From Herbaspirillum huttiense (GTDB lineage Bacteria; Pseudomonadota; Gammaproteobacteria; Burkholderiales; Burkholderiaceae_D), in contig NZ_CP037993.1 of assembly GCF_004367745.1 (NCBI RefSeq), positions 1,984,001 through 2,048,000 on the forward strand: a stretch of DNA of 64,000 nt, in the 5' to 3' direction. A program made the position numbers and the translations under genes. The first letter of the stretch is position 1. Each line of letters opens with the position of its first letter. Below, one piece after another: positions 52,791 to 60,759 of the stretch. Below the pieces are notes generated by a model that ran no database searches, was not told the origin of the DNA, and worked only from the letters and a program-made list of their open reading frames with translations.

Positions 52791-54701
52791 TTACTTGGCG
52801 GCCATGGCCAGCAGCATGTCGTTCAAACGCTTCACGAAGCTGGCCGGATCAGCCAGTGCACCGCCTTCAGCCAGCAGGGCCTGGTCATACAGGATGTGCG
52901 ACCAGTCGTCGAAGCGCGCCTCTTCGTACTTCAGGCGCTGCACCAGCGGGTGGTCCGGGTTGATTTCCAGCGTGGGCTTGGATTCCGGTGCTGCCTGGCC
53001 GGCTGCCTTCAACATGCGCACCAGGTTGCCCGACAGTTCGTTCTCGTCGGCCACCAGGCAAGCCGGGGAATCGGTCAGGCGGAAGGTCACGCGCACTTCC
53101 TTGGCCTTGTCGCCCAGGGCGGTCTTCATCTTCTCGACCAGCTCCTTGTACTCGGCTTGCGTCTCTTCGTGCTGCTTCTTCTCGGCTTCGTTCTCCAGCT
53201 GGCCCAGGTCCAGGCCGCCCTTGGCCACCGAGGCGAGTTCCTTGCCTTCGAACTCGGTCAGGAAGGACAGCATCCACTCGTCCACGCGGTCGGTCAGCAG
53301 CAGCACTTCCACACCCTTCTTGCGGAAGATTTCCAGGTGCGGGCTGTTCTTGGCGGCCTGGTACGTCTCGGCAGTGACGTAGTAGATCTTGTCCTGGCCT
53401 TCCTTCATGCGGGCCACATAATCGGCCAGCGAAACATTCTGCACATCGCTGTCATTGTGGGTGGACGCAAAGCGCAGCAGCTTGGCGATGCGCTCCTTGT
53501 TGGCCGCATCCTCGCCGATGCCTTCCTTCAACACCTGGCCGAACTCGGTCCAGAAGGTGGTGTACTTGTCCTTCTGCGCCTGGTCTTCGCTGTTGGCCAG
53601 CTCTTCCAGTAGGCTCAGCACGCGCTTGGCCGAACCGTCGCGGATGGCGCGCACGTCGCGCGACTCCTGCAGGATCTCGCGCGAGACGTTCAGCGGCAGG
53701 TCGGCCGAATCGATCACGCCCTTGACGAAGCGCAGGTACACCGGCATCAGCTGCTCGGCATCGTCCATGATGAACACGCGCTTGACGTACAGCTTGATGC
53801 CGCCGCGCTTGTTGCGGTCCCACAGGTCGAACGGGGCGCGCGCCGGGATGTAGAGCAGCTGGGTGTATTCGCTGCGGCCTTCCACGCGGTTGTGGGTGTA
53901 GGCCAGGGGCGCACCGAAGTCGTGCGAGACGTGCTTGTAGAACTCTTCATATTGCTCGGGCGTGACCTCCGACTTGCTGCGGGTCCACAGGGCGCTGGCC
54001 TGGTTGACCGTCTCCAGCTCGTCCTTCTGCACGGTTTCCTTCTTTTCCTCATCCCATTCTTCCTTGTTCATCAAGATGGGCAGGGAGATGTGGTCGGAAT
54101 ACTTGCGGATGATGGACTTCAGTTGCCAAGCGGAGAGGAATTCATCTTCGCCTTCACGCAGGTGAAGAATGATGTCGGTGCCACGGCCCGGCTTGGTGAT
54201 CTGCTCGATGGAGAAGTCGCCCGCGCCTTCGGATTCCCAGCGCACGCCTTCGGAAGCGGGGGTGCCGGCACGACGCGTCTCGACCGTGATGCGGTCGGCG
54301 ATGATGAAGCCCGAATAGAAGCCCACGCCGAACTGGCCGATCAGGGCGGCATCCTTCTGCTGGTCGCCCGACAGGCGCGAGAAGAATTCCTTGGTGCCCG
54401 ACTTGGCGATGGTGCCCAGGTGCGAGATGGCCTCATCCCGGTTCATGCCGATGCCGTTGTCGGAGATGGTGATGGTGCGCGCCGCCTTGTCGAAGCTGAT
54501 CTTGATCTTCAGTTCCGGATCGTCCTCGAACAGGCTGCCATTGTTGATCGCCTCGAAGCGCAGCTTGTCGGCCGCATCGGAGGCGTTGGAGACCAGCTCG
54601 CGCAGGAAGATTTCCTTGTTCGAATACAGCGAGTGGATCATCAATTGCAGCAGTTGCTTGACTTCGGCCTGGAAGCCCATGGTCTGTTTTTCGGTTGCCA
54701 T
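52791..54701 (-). CDS. htpG: Chaperone protein HtpG (bacterial Hsp90)
   Basis: The 636-residue protein has the GHKL ATPase domain: [20 protein letters not shown] (about residues 23-42), [17 protein letters not shown]. The middle domain contains [20 protein letters not shown], and the C-terminal dimerisation domain ends in [11 protein letters not shown]. It refolds or stabilises client proteins in an ATP-dependent way. Length matches other HtpG proteins. A heat-shock-type promoter lies about 65 bp upstream, and a strong terminator follows. Confidence 0.99.
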   Translation of the reverse strand: MATEKQTMGFQAEVKQLLQLMIHSLYSNKEIFLRELVSNASDAADKLRFEAINNGSLFEDDPELKIKISFDKAARTITISDNGIGMNRDEAISHLGTIAKSGTKEFFSRLSGDQQKDAALIGQFGVGFYSGFIIADRITVETRRAGTPASEGVRWESEGAGDFSIEQITKPGRGTDIILHLREGEDEFLSAWQLKSIIRKYSDHISLPILMNKEEWDEEKKETVQKDELETVNQASALWTRSKSEVTPEQYEEFYKHVSHDFGAPLAYTHNRVEGRSEYTQLLYIPARAPFDLWDRNKRGGIKLYVKRVFIMDDAEQLMPVYLRFVKGVIDSADLPLNVSREILQESRDVRAIRDGSAKRVLSLLEELANSEDQAQKDKYTTFWTEFGQVLKEGIGEDAANKERIAKLLRFASTHNDSDVQNVSLADYVARMKEGQDKIYYVTAETYQAAKNSPHLEIFRKKGVEVLLLTDRVDEWMLSFLTEFEGKELASVAKGGLDLGQLENEAEKKQHEETQAEYKELVEKMKTALGDKAKEVRVTFRLTDSPACLVADENELSGNLVRMLKAAGQAAPESKPTLEINPDHPLVQRLKYEEARFDDWSHILYDQALLAEGGALADPASFVKRLNDMLLAMAAK

Positions 54702-54765
54702 GTGGTTGTCCTTAATTGAAGAAATGGATGAGTGAAATAGGCAGAGGTAATCGTCTGTGGGCAGG

Positions 54766-54794
54766 ATATAGGGAGAGACTTGTGGTTTTTCAAC
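54766..54794 (-). promoter_or_regulatory. Predicted sigma-32 heat-shock promoter of htpG
   Basis: On the minus strand, GTTGAAA (54794-54788), 14-bp spacer, CCCTATAT (54773-54766), close to the sigma-32 consensus CTTGAAA - CCCCATnT, and about 65 bp from the htpG start. Confidence 0.7.
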
Positions 54795-54935
54795 CGCAAT
54801 TTTTGGTGTTTTTGTTCACTTTGTGAGCGTTCGCGTATTTCCTGATGGCATGTCTGCAACAAGCTGACCATAATTGCCGAAGTTAACTTTTATCAAGTCA
54901 ATTGAAATTAAACGATTTTTCCGGGCTATTTGTAA

Positions 54936-54963
54936 TTGAGTTGCAATCCGCCGGTGATAGAAT
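54936..54963 (+). promoter_or_regulatory. Predicted sigma-70 promoter of the type I secretion operon
   Basis: TTGAGT (54936-54941), 16-bp spacer, TAGAAT (54958-54963), in an AT-rich stretch (54780-54985). The predicted leader is about 180 nt. No other gene is seen in the 447-bp gap between htpG and the TolC-like gene. Confidence 0.5.
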
Positions 54964-54986
54964 TGTTTTAACAAAATGGTAACAAA

Positions 54987-55005
54987 TTCGATCAGGCTGA
55001 TCGAA
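54987..55005 (+). promoter_or_regulatory. 19-bp perfect palindrome downstream of the predicted promoter
   Basis: TTCGATCA (54987-54994), GGC, TGATCGAA (54998-55005). Its place about 25-40 bp after the -10 box suits a repressor operator or a 5' mRNA hairpin. Confidence 0.65.
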
Positions 55006-55120
55006 CGGATGTGCAAGCCGGCGCTCCCTCATAAAAAGAACAGGAGTCTCCCCGGCTTGATGACGGGAATCGCAGCGAGGGCTGCCGATTCTTTCCTGGG
55101 ATGCGGGTTGGGTAGGGGAG

Positions 55121-55137
55121 GCCGGTGGGATACCGGC
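55121..55137 (+). promoter_or_regulatory. Hairpin at the translation start region of the TolC-like gene
   Basis: GCCGGT (55121-55126) pairs with ACCGGC (55132-55137) around GGGAT. It directly follows the AGGGGAGG ribosome-binding sequence (55114-55121) and contains the alternative GTG start at 55125, so folding could limit translation. Confidence 0.5.
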
Positions 55138-55148
55138 TGATCGTGTTG

Positions 55149-56789
55149 ATGAGAGTTCTCAAAAGCAAGCGTTTCATACTGGGCGTTTCATTGGGCTTGG
55201 CCGCGCATTCCGCGCCCCAGGCGGCTGACAAGCCGCCAGCCGACGCCGTCATAATGCAAACCACACCGGCCGCGCCGGCCACCTTCGACAACAAACTGGA
55301 TGCTCCGCCGCAAATCCGGCTGGGTGCCGATCCTGCCGGCCCATCGGCGACGGACTACCGCCTGCCGGGTTTGCCGGCCGACACCCCGCCGCCCTCGACC
55401 CAGGATGAAATCCTGCTGTTGCTGCGCCAGTCCGATCCGAGCTTCTCGGGCAATCAGATCGTCCTGCCGCAGATCAGCATCGTCACCGAAGGCGAGACCG
55501 TCCCGGACCTGAGCCTGCGCAGCGTGCTCGACCTGGCGCTCAACAACAGTTACAGCTACGCCGCCACTTCCGCGCAAGCGGACCAGGCGCGCTATGCCTC
55601 CAAGGCCACGGCCGGCCAGCTCGGCCCGACGCTGGACCTGCGGGCGCAGAAGGGCAATGAATATTCTTCGCCGTCCTCGGTGATCGATCCCAATACCGGC
55701 CTGATCCAGCGCGCCTCGTACCACAAGCGCTGGGATGTGACGCTGATCGGCCGCCAGCCCATCTTCGCGCCCGGTTCGTATTACGACTATCGCAAGAGCA
55801 GCTCGCTGGCCGATGCCGCCGACCTGCGCCGCGACGATGCCCGCGAGACCCTGTATTACAACGCCATCAAGGCGTATTACGACGTCATGCGCGCCTACGC
55901 CACGCTGTCGTTCTCGCGCAGCTACGCCCAGCGCATGGGCGCCTTGCTGGATTACATGAGCAAGCGCCTCGAAGGCGGCGGTGCCAGCCGCATCGACTTT
56001 GAACGCGTGCGCGGCCGCTCGCTCACGGCCCAGTCCGCCGTGGCCGAGGCCGAAGGCGCGCTGGAGAGCGCCATGGTGTCGCTGAACCAGATCACCGGCC
56101 GCAAGATCGAGCAGATCGAAGTGCCGGACCACATGATGCCGACCGTGCCGGATACCTCCAAGCTGGCCCTGCAGGATGTCTACGAGACCAACCCCGGCGT
56201 GCGTGCCGCGCGGCGCGATGTGGACGCGGCCAATCAGGAACTGAAGTCGGCGCGCGCCAAGTTCTCGCCCACGCTGGCCCTGGAATGGACCCAGACCAAG
56301 ACCCGCGGTGCAGGCGGTGCCATCGACACCACCGACAACACCTTGCAGCTGACCACCGACCGCCGCCTGATGATGGTGGTGAGCATGAACCTGCTCAATG
56401 GCGGCTCGGACATGTATTACAGCAAGCAGGCCGGTGCCAAGTACGTGGAAAAGAGCAACACCGCGCTCGACCTGGAACGCAAATTGCGTGAGCAGATCGA
56501 GATCAATTACCGCACCCTGGGCGCGGTGAGAAAGCGCATGGAGATTTCGCGCCAGGCCTATCTCACCAATGCCAACGTGGCCGATGTCTTCCTGGAACAG
56601 CTCTCCACCGGCAGCAAGCAATTGCTGGACGTGCTGGACGCCTATCAGCAGGCCTACCAGGCGCGCATGGACTTTGCCAACCTGTTGTTCCAGCAGGCCG
56701 ATATCAGCTATCAGATCCTGCGCAACACCGGTCGCGCATCGGCACTGGAAACCCTGCCCACGCGGGCGGCCAACAAGACGGGGGAATGA
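55149..56789 (+). CDS. TolC-family outer membrane channel of a type I secretion system
   Basis: The 546-residue protein (from the ATG at 55149) has a signal peptide cleaved near SAPQAA/D, then about 80 Pro/Ala-rich residues absent from classic TolC. The TolC-like helical repeats follow: SLRSVLDLALNNSYSYAATS near residue 120 and VYETNPGVRAARRDVDAANQ near 345. The C-terminal half ends with VFLEQLSTGSKQLLDVLDAY. It should form the outer-membrane exit duct. An in-frame GTG at 55125 lies closer to the AGGGGAGG site and is the alternative start. It is the first gene of the operon and overlaps the next by 4 nt. Confidence 0.88.
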   Translation: MRVLKSKRFILGVSLGLAAHSAPQAADKPPADAVIMQTTPAAPATFDNKLDAPPQIRLGADPAGPSATDYRLPGLPADTPPPSTQDEILLLLRQSDPSFSGNQIVLPQISIVTEGETVPDLSLRSVLDLALNNSYSYAATSAQADQARYASKATAGQLGPTLDLRAQKGNEYSSPSSVIDPNTGLIQRASYHKRWDVTLIGRQPIFAPGSYYDYRKSSSLADAADLRRDDARETLYYNAIKAYYDVMRAYATLSFSRSYAQRMGALLDYMSKRLEGGGASRIDFERVRGRSLTAQSAVAEAEGALESAMVSLNQITGRKIEQIEVPDHMMPTVPDTSKLALQDVYETNPGVRAARRDVDAANQELKSARAKFSPTLALEWTQTKTRGAGGAIDTTDNTLQLTTDRRLMMVVSMNLLNGGSDMYYSKQAGAKYVEKSNTALDLERKLREQIEINYRTLGAVRKRMEISRQAYLTNANVADVFLEQLSTGSKQLLDVLDAYQQAYQARMDFANLLFQQADISYQILRNTGRASALETLPTRAANKTGE

Positions 56790-57562
56790 TGGAGGGCGGC
56801 AAGGAACAGAATTTCTGGCCAGGCTTCGTGGACGCGCTGTCCAACGTGGTGCTGGTGATGATCTTCGTGGTGGTGGTGTTCGTGGTGACGCTGTTCTACT
56901 ACTCGCAGAAGCTGGCGCAGATGAAGGTCAGCAAGCTGATCTCGCAGGGCCAGACGCAGGTCGTGGGTGAATCCAAGGCCAGGAAGACCGACACCATTGC
57001 CACCGCCGACAGCACCAGCATCAACAGTGCCGAAACGCCCGGCGAGCGCGAGAAGGCACAGGAAATCGAGCAGCTCAAGCGCGAGGTGGCCAGCCTCAAA
57101 GCCAAGCTGGCCGCGCCGCCCCTGCAGTCCGACAACGGCAGCCTGCGCAGCGCTGCCGCACCCTCCAGCCCCAATGCGATCCAGGTCAAGACCGAACCCA
57201 ACGACAAGGAAGTCGCGCCCGGCCTGCGCATCGATGCCAACGAAAAAGCGGTGACCCTGAACTTCGATGCCGATTCTACCCAGTTGAATGACGAGGGCAG
57301 CAAAGCGCTGGACAAGAGCATCGGCGACTGGGTGCGCCGCGCCAAGTCCAGCCAGGGCAAGATCGTCGTCACCGGCGTGATCGGCAGCGGTGCCTACAGC
57401 GAGAGCCGGCGGCGTGCCTACTATCGCACCGTTGCGGTTCGCAATTACCTGATCGATGCCGGGGTGGACAAGGAACGCGTCACCAGCCGCGTGGCCACCG
57501 ATGAAAACGGCAGCGGCAATGATGCGCGCGTGATCGTGCAATACCAGGCCTCGGCAAAATGA
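56786..57562 (+). CDS. MotB/OmpA-like inner-membrane protein of the secretion operon (SiiA-like)
   Basis: The 258-residue protein has a single N-terminal membrane helix preceded by FWPGFVDALSNVVLVMIF, in which Asp16 sits at the place of the proton-carrying aspartate of MotB, SiiA and ZorB. A coiled coil follows (about 90-115, EIEQLKREVASLKAKL). The C-terminal OmpA-like peptidoglycan-binding domain (about 150-255) has LNFDADSTQLNDEGSKALDK and SESRRRAYYRTVAVRNYL. It overlaps the TolC-like stop (ATGA) and the hlyD-like start (ATGA). With the MotA-like protein downstream it probably forms an ion-driven stator; the role in secretion is inferred from SPI-4. Confidence 0.85.
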   Translation: MMEGGKEQNFWPGFVDALSNVVLVMIFVVVVFVVTLFYYSQKLAQMKVSKLISQGQTQVVGESKARKTDTIATADSTSINSAETPGEREKAQEIEQLKREVASLKAKLAAPPLQSDNGSLRSAAAPSSPNAIQVKTEPNDKEVAPGLRIDANEKAVTLNFDADSTQLNDEGSKALDKSIGDWVRRAKSSQGKIVVTGVIGSGAYSESRRRAYYRTVAVRNYLIDAGVDKERVTSRVATDENGSGNDARVIVQYQASAK

Positions 57563-58932
57563 CGCTCTCGCTCAAGCCCGGCACCGGCCACGGAATCAGT
57601 TCCCGCGGCAAGGGCTTCATGCGCCGCCTGGCACCGCGCCTGGACCGCCGCCTGGGCGAGCTGCAGGCCATGCCGCGTCCGCGCCTGGCAGTGCTGGCCT
57701 GCACGCTGCTGCTGGCCTTGCTGGTGATCTGGTCGATGCTGGCGCCCATCGATATGGTGGTGCGCGGCAGTGGCCGCATCGTCGCCTCCGAACACAACCA
57801 GGTCATCCAGCATCTGGAAGGCGGCATCGTCTCCGCCATCCTGGTGCGCGAGGGCGCGGTGGTCAGGAAGGGCCAGACCCTGATCTCGATTGCCGACGTG
57901 CGTGCCAATGCCGATCTCGGTGAAGGCCGCGTCAAGATCCTCGGCCTGCGTGCCAAGATCGCTCGCCTCTCGGCCGAAGCGGCGGGGGCTGCGAGCCTGC
58001 AGATGCCGGCCGACCTCGACCGCGATGATCCCGCTGTCCAAAGCGAGCAGGCCGCCTTCGCCGCGCGCTCGGCCAAGCTCATGCAGGAAATGTCGGTGCT
58101 GCGTGAACAGGCCGCGCAACGCCAGGCCGAGCTGGGCGAAGCGGTCAGCCGCCAGAAGAGCCAGGCCAGCGAACTGGACCTGGCACAGCGTCAGTACAAG
58201 CTGATCCACAACATGCTCGAACGCAATGCCGCCTCGCAACTGGAAGACATCCAGGCCGCCGCCCGCGTGCAGGATGCGCAGAGCAAGCTCTCGGCCAACG
58301 ATGCCATGATCCCGCGCCTGAAAGCGGCCATCGCCGAATCGCAGGCCAAGATGGGCGAAGCTTCATCGCGCTTCCGTTCGGATGCCCGCGCCGAACTCAC
58401 TGCAGCGGAAACCGAACTGGCGCGCCTGCAGGAAGAAATCAAATCGCGCAACGACCGCGTGTCGCGCTCGGAAGTGAAAGCGCCCATGGATGGCGTGGTC
58501 AACCGCGTGATGATCAATACCGTCGGTGGCGTGGTCCGGCCCGGCGACCCCATCATCGAGATGACCCCCAGCGACGACAAGCTGGTCATTGAAGCCCGCA
58601 TCTCCCCAACTGACCGCGCCGAACTGGCCACCGGTGCCAAGGCGCGCGTGAAGGTCTCGGCCTATGACTACGGCGTGTATGGCGCCATGGAAGGCGTGGT
58701 CACCGAGATCAGCGCCGACACCGTCCCCGATGAAAACAATCCGCGCGGCGAGCGCAGCTACCGCATCAAGATCGCCGTCCAGCGCGGCGACAACGATCTG
58801 CAGCGCAAGCTGGCCCTGATGCCCGGCATGACTGCCAGCGCCGACATCATCGTCGGCCGCCGCACGGTGTGGCAGTACCTGATGTCGCCGCTGTCGCGCT
58901 TCGGCCAGGGTGCCCTGCGGGAGCCGCGATGA
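57559..58932 (+). CDS. HlyD-family periplasmic adaptor (membrane fusion protein) of the type I secretion system
   Basis: The 457-residue protein has a short cytoplasmic basic region, one membrane helix (LAVLACTLLLALLVIWSMLA, about residues 43-62), then the lipoyl half-motif QVIQHLEGGIVSAILVREGA. A long alpha-hairpin (about 125-300) and the second lipoyl/beta-barrel half (VKAPMDGVVNRVMINTVGGV) complete the HlyD/LapC architecture. It bridges the inner-membrane exporter and the TolC-like duct. Its start and stop both overlap neighbours by 4 nt. Confidence 0.93.
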   Translation: MTLSLKPGTGHGISSRGKGFMRRLAPRLDRRLGELQAMPRPRLAVLACTLLLALLVIWSMLAPIDMVVRGSGRIVASEHNQVIQHLEGGIVSAILVREGAVVRKGQTLISIADVRANADLGEGRVKILGLRAKIARLSAEAAGAASLQMPADLDRDDPAVQSEQAAFAARSAKLMQEMSVLREQAAQRQAELGEAVSRQKSQASELDLAQRQYKLIHNMLERNAASQLEDIQAAARVQDAQSKLSANDAMIPRLKAAIAESQAKMGEASSRFRSDARAELTAAETELARLQEEIKSRNDRVSRSEVKAPMDGVVNRVMINTVGGVVRPGDPIIEMTPSDDKLVIEARISPTDRAELATGAKARVKVSAYDYGVYGAMEGVVTEISADTVPDENNPRGERSYRIKIAVQRGDNDLQRKLALMPGMTASADIIVGRRTVWQYLMSPLSRFGQGALREPR

Positions 58933-59063
58933 ACCGCGCCGCACTGCCTGAAGTGCTTTATTGCTCGCCGCAAAGCCACATCCACCAAGGCTTTGCGGCG
59001 GTTGACGTTTTCTGCACCATCCACTTTCCCTGCGTTCTTTTCTCCGGAACCTCGCACGTATGA
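58929..59063 (+). CDS. Possible 44-residue ORF linking hlyD-like and motA-like genes
   Basis: The frame begins at an ATG overlapping the HlyD-like stop by 4 nt (ATGA) and ends at a TGA overlapping the ATG of the MotA-like gene by 4 nt (ATGA). It encodes MNRAALPEVLYCSPQSHIHQ and continues through 24 more residues with several Cys, His and Phe. No family is recognised and codon use is less biased than in the neighbours. The MotA-like gene has no visible Shine-Dalgarno, so translation of this frame could serve to couple the two genes. It may be a coupling leader and not a functional protein. Confidence 0.4.
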   Translation: MNRAALPEVLYCSPQSHIHQGFAAVDVFCTIHFPCVLFSGTSHV

Positions 59064-60730
59064 AAAACCTTCGCCAGTTCTACGCACTTGCCGCCATCCC
59101 GACGCTCCTGCTGCTGTTGGGCGCCTTCCTGTTCCGGGGATTCGTGGGGCATGCGATCCAGATCAATCCCTTCCTGAACCTGTTCATCATCGCGGTGGCG
59201 GTGTTCGGCATTGCGCTGATCTTCTACAACCTGTACCGCGTCAACTGGGAATACGACAAGCTGATCCAGTTCTACGACCGTACCAAGGCCGGCGAATCGA
59301 TGGAAAGCCTGGTGAAGGCGCCTGAATTCGAAGGCACCGAGATCGGCCAGGTGCTGGTGTCCGTGGCCAGCACCAAGGGCCGGCTGACTTCCCGTATCGA
59401 ACAGGAAACCATCGAAGGCTCGCTGCACGACCTGCGCGCGCACCTCGAAGCCAAGACCGAATTCCCGCAATTCCTGACCGGCTTCATGATCGCGCTGGGT
59501 CTGCTGGGTACCTTCATCGGCCTGCTGGAAACCCTGGTCAGCACCGCCGCCCTGATCGATGGCTTCGGCAAGGCCAGCACGGCCGGCGACATGGATGCCT
59601 CCTTCATGCACCTGGTGGCCGACCTGCAAAAGCCGCTGGCCTCGATGGGCACCGCCTTCTCGGCCTCGATGTTCGGCCTGATCGGTTCGCTGGCGCTGGG
59701 CCTGACCCTGACGCCGCTGCGCGCGGCCAGCAAGAAGCTGGTCACGCGCGCCCGCGAATGCATCAGCGACATGGTGCAGCACGTGGTGCATGACATGAGC
59801 GGCCCGGCGGCCACGCAGCGCCAGGGCGTCTCCGAAACCTTCCTCGCCGAATTCCTGCAGGATCTGATGGTGCTGCAGCGCGAATCCATCATGGCCGCGC
59901 GCAACAGTTCGGAGGCCTCGCTGCAGGCCGGCATCAAGCTCGAAGGCCTGAACGACCGCCTCAACAACATCGTCCAGCTCTTCAACGACAGCATGGAAGA
60001 ATCGCGCAGCCTGCGCCAGCTGGTGGCCTTCGGCCCGCGCATGCACGAGACCGCACAGCAGACGCTGGAGGAGATCCGCAACGTCGGCCAGTTGATCAAC
60101 ACCAAGATCACCTCCGCCCGCGATCTCTCCGACAGCCTGTCCTCGCTGGAAGAACGCCTCTCGGTCAATGGCGACATCGCCAACCGCACCTTCGAAGTGA
60201 TGCCGCAGATCGTTTCCACCATCCAGGCCGGCCAGCTGGCGCTGTCCACCGCACTCAGTTCGCTGCAGGCGCAGCAGGGTGAGATCTCCAACATGAACGA
60301 AAAGAATGCGCAGAACATCGCGCAGCTGCCGGCACTGCTGAACCAGATCTCGGTACGCCTGGCCGACGAGATGGGAGCGATCCAGTACCAGGGCGAACTG
60401 CAGGCCACCGTGGCCGCGCGCCTGAACGAACTGGGCAACACCATCGGCGAGAACTCCAGCAACATGGCGCGCGATGCGCTGTCCGCACGCCAGCTGCAGA
60501 TCGACCTGGCCAAGCACATGGCGATGCAGAACGATCGCGTCAAGAACTTGGGCGCCATCCCGCAATCGCTGACCTCCATCACCGAAGCCCTGATGCGCCA
60601 GAACATCAACTGGCAGACCGTCATCGACGAGATGCGTACCGGCCGCCAGACCATGGTCAAGGACCTGCGCCTGGAACTGCGCGAAGCGATCCGCGAAATC
60701 ACCGCCACCAACCGCGGCGGCCAGGCCTGA
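59060..60730 (+). CDS. MotA/TolQ/ExbB-like channel protein with long helical tail (SiiB-like)
   Basis: The 556-residue protein has two N-terminal helices (about 9-27 and 34-57), a cytoplasmic segment, and a MotA/ExbB-type pair of helices (FLTGFMIALGLLGTFIGLLE, about 138-157, and GTAFSASMFGLIGSLALGLT, about 196-215). About 340 residues of Gln/Leu/Asn-rich helix then form a long cytoplasmic coiled-coil tail. The same layout is seen in SiiB and in ZorA. Together with the MotB/OmpA-like protein it should make a proton or sodium channel. It starts within the stop of the 44-codon ORF with no Shine-Dalgarno. The ABC exporter gene follows after 29 bp. Confidence 0.87.
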   Translation: MKNLRQFYALAAIPTLLLLLGAFLFRGFVGHAIQINPFLNLFIIAVAVFGIALIFYNLYRVNWEYDKLIQFYDRTKAGESMESLVKAPEFEGTEIGQVLVSVASTKGRLTSRIEQETIEGSLHDLRAHLEAKTEFPQFLTGFMIALGLLGTFIGLLETLVSTAALIDGFGKASTAGDMDASFMHLVADLQKPLASMGTAFSASMFGLIGSLALGLTLTPLRAASKKLVTRARECISDMVQHVVHDMSGPAATQRQGVSETFLAEFLQDLMVLQRESIMAARNSSEASLQAGIKLEGLNDRLNNIVQLFNDSMEESRSLRQLVAFGPRMHETAQQTLEEIRNVGQLINTKITSARDLSDSLSSLEERLSVNGDIANRTFEVMPQIVSTIQAGQLALSTALSSLQAQQGEISNMNEKNAQNIAQLPALLNQISVRLADEMGAIQYQGELQATVAARLNELGNTIGENSSNMARDALSARQLQIDLAKHMAMQNDRVKNLGAIPQSLTSITEALMRQNINWQTVIDEMRTGRQTMVKDLRLELREAIREITATNRGGQA

Positions 60731-60759
60731 TCGCAGCCTGACGACGAACGCCACGCACC

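Noticed and set aside
55060-55140. 26-codon upstream ORF in the TolC-like leader, after an AGGAG
   Set aside because: Spacing from AGGAG to ATG is too long (13 nt), and no conservation can be judged; not listed as a gene.
54720-55148. c-di-GMP riboswitch in the secretion-operon leader
   Set aside because: I looked for the conserved core and saw no match; only simple hairpins and the palindrome are supported.
56786-60730. Zorya anti-phage system (ZorA/ZorB)
   Set aside because: The channel pair resembles ZorAB, but the helicase/nuclease partners (ZorC/D/E) are absent and the genes are embedded in a type I secretion operon; SPI-4 SiiAB is the better comparison.
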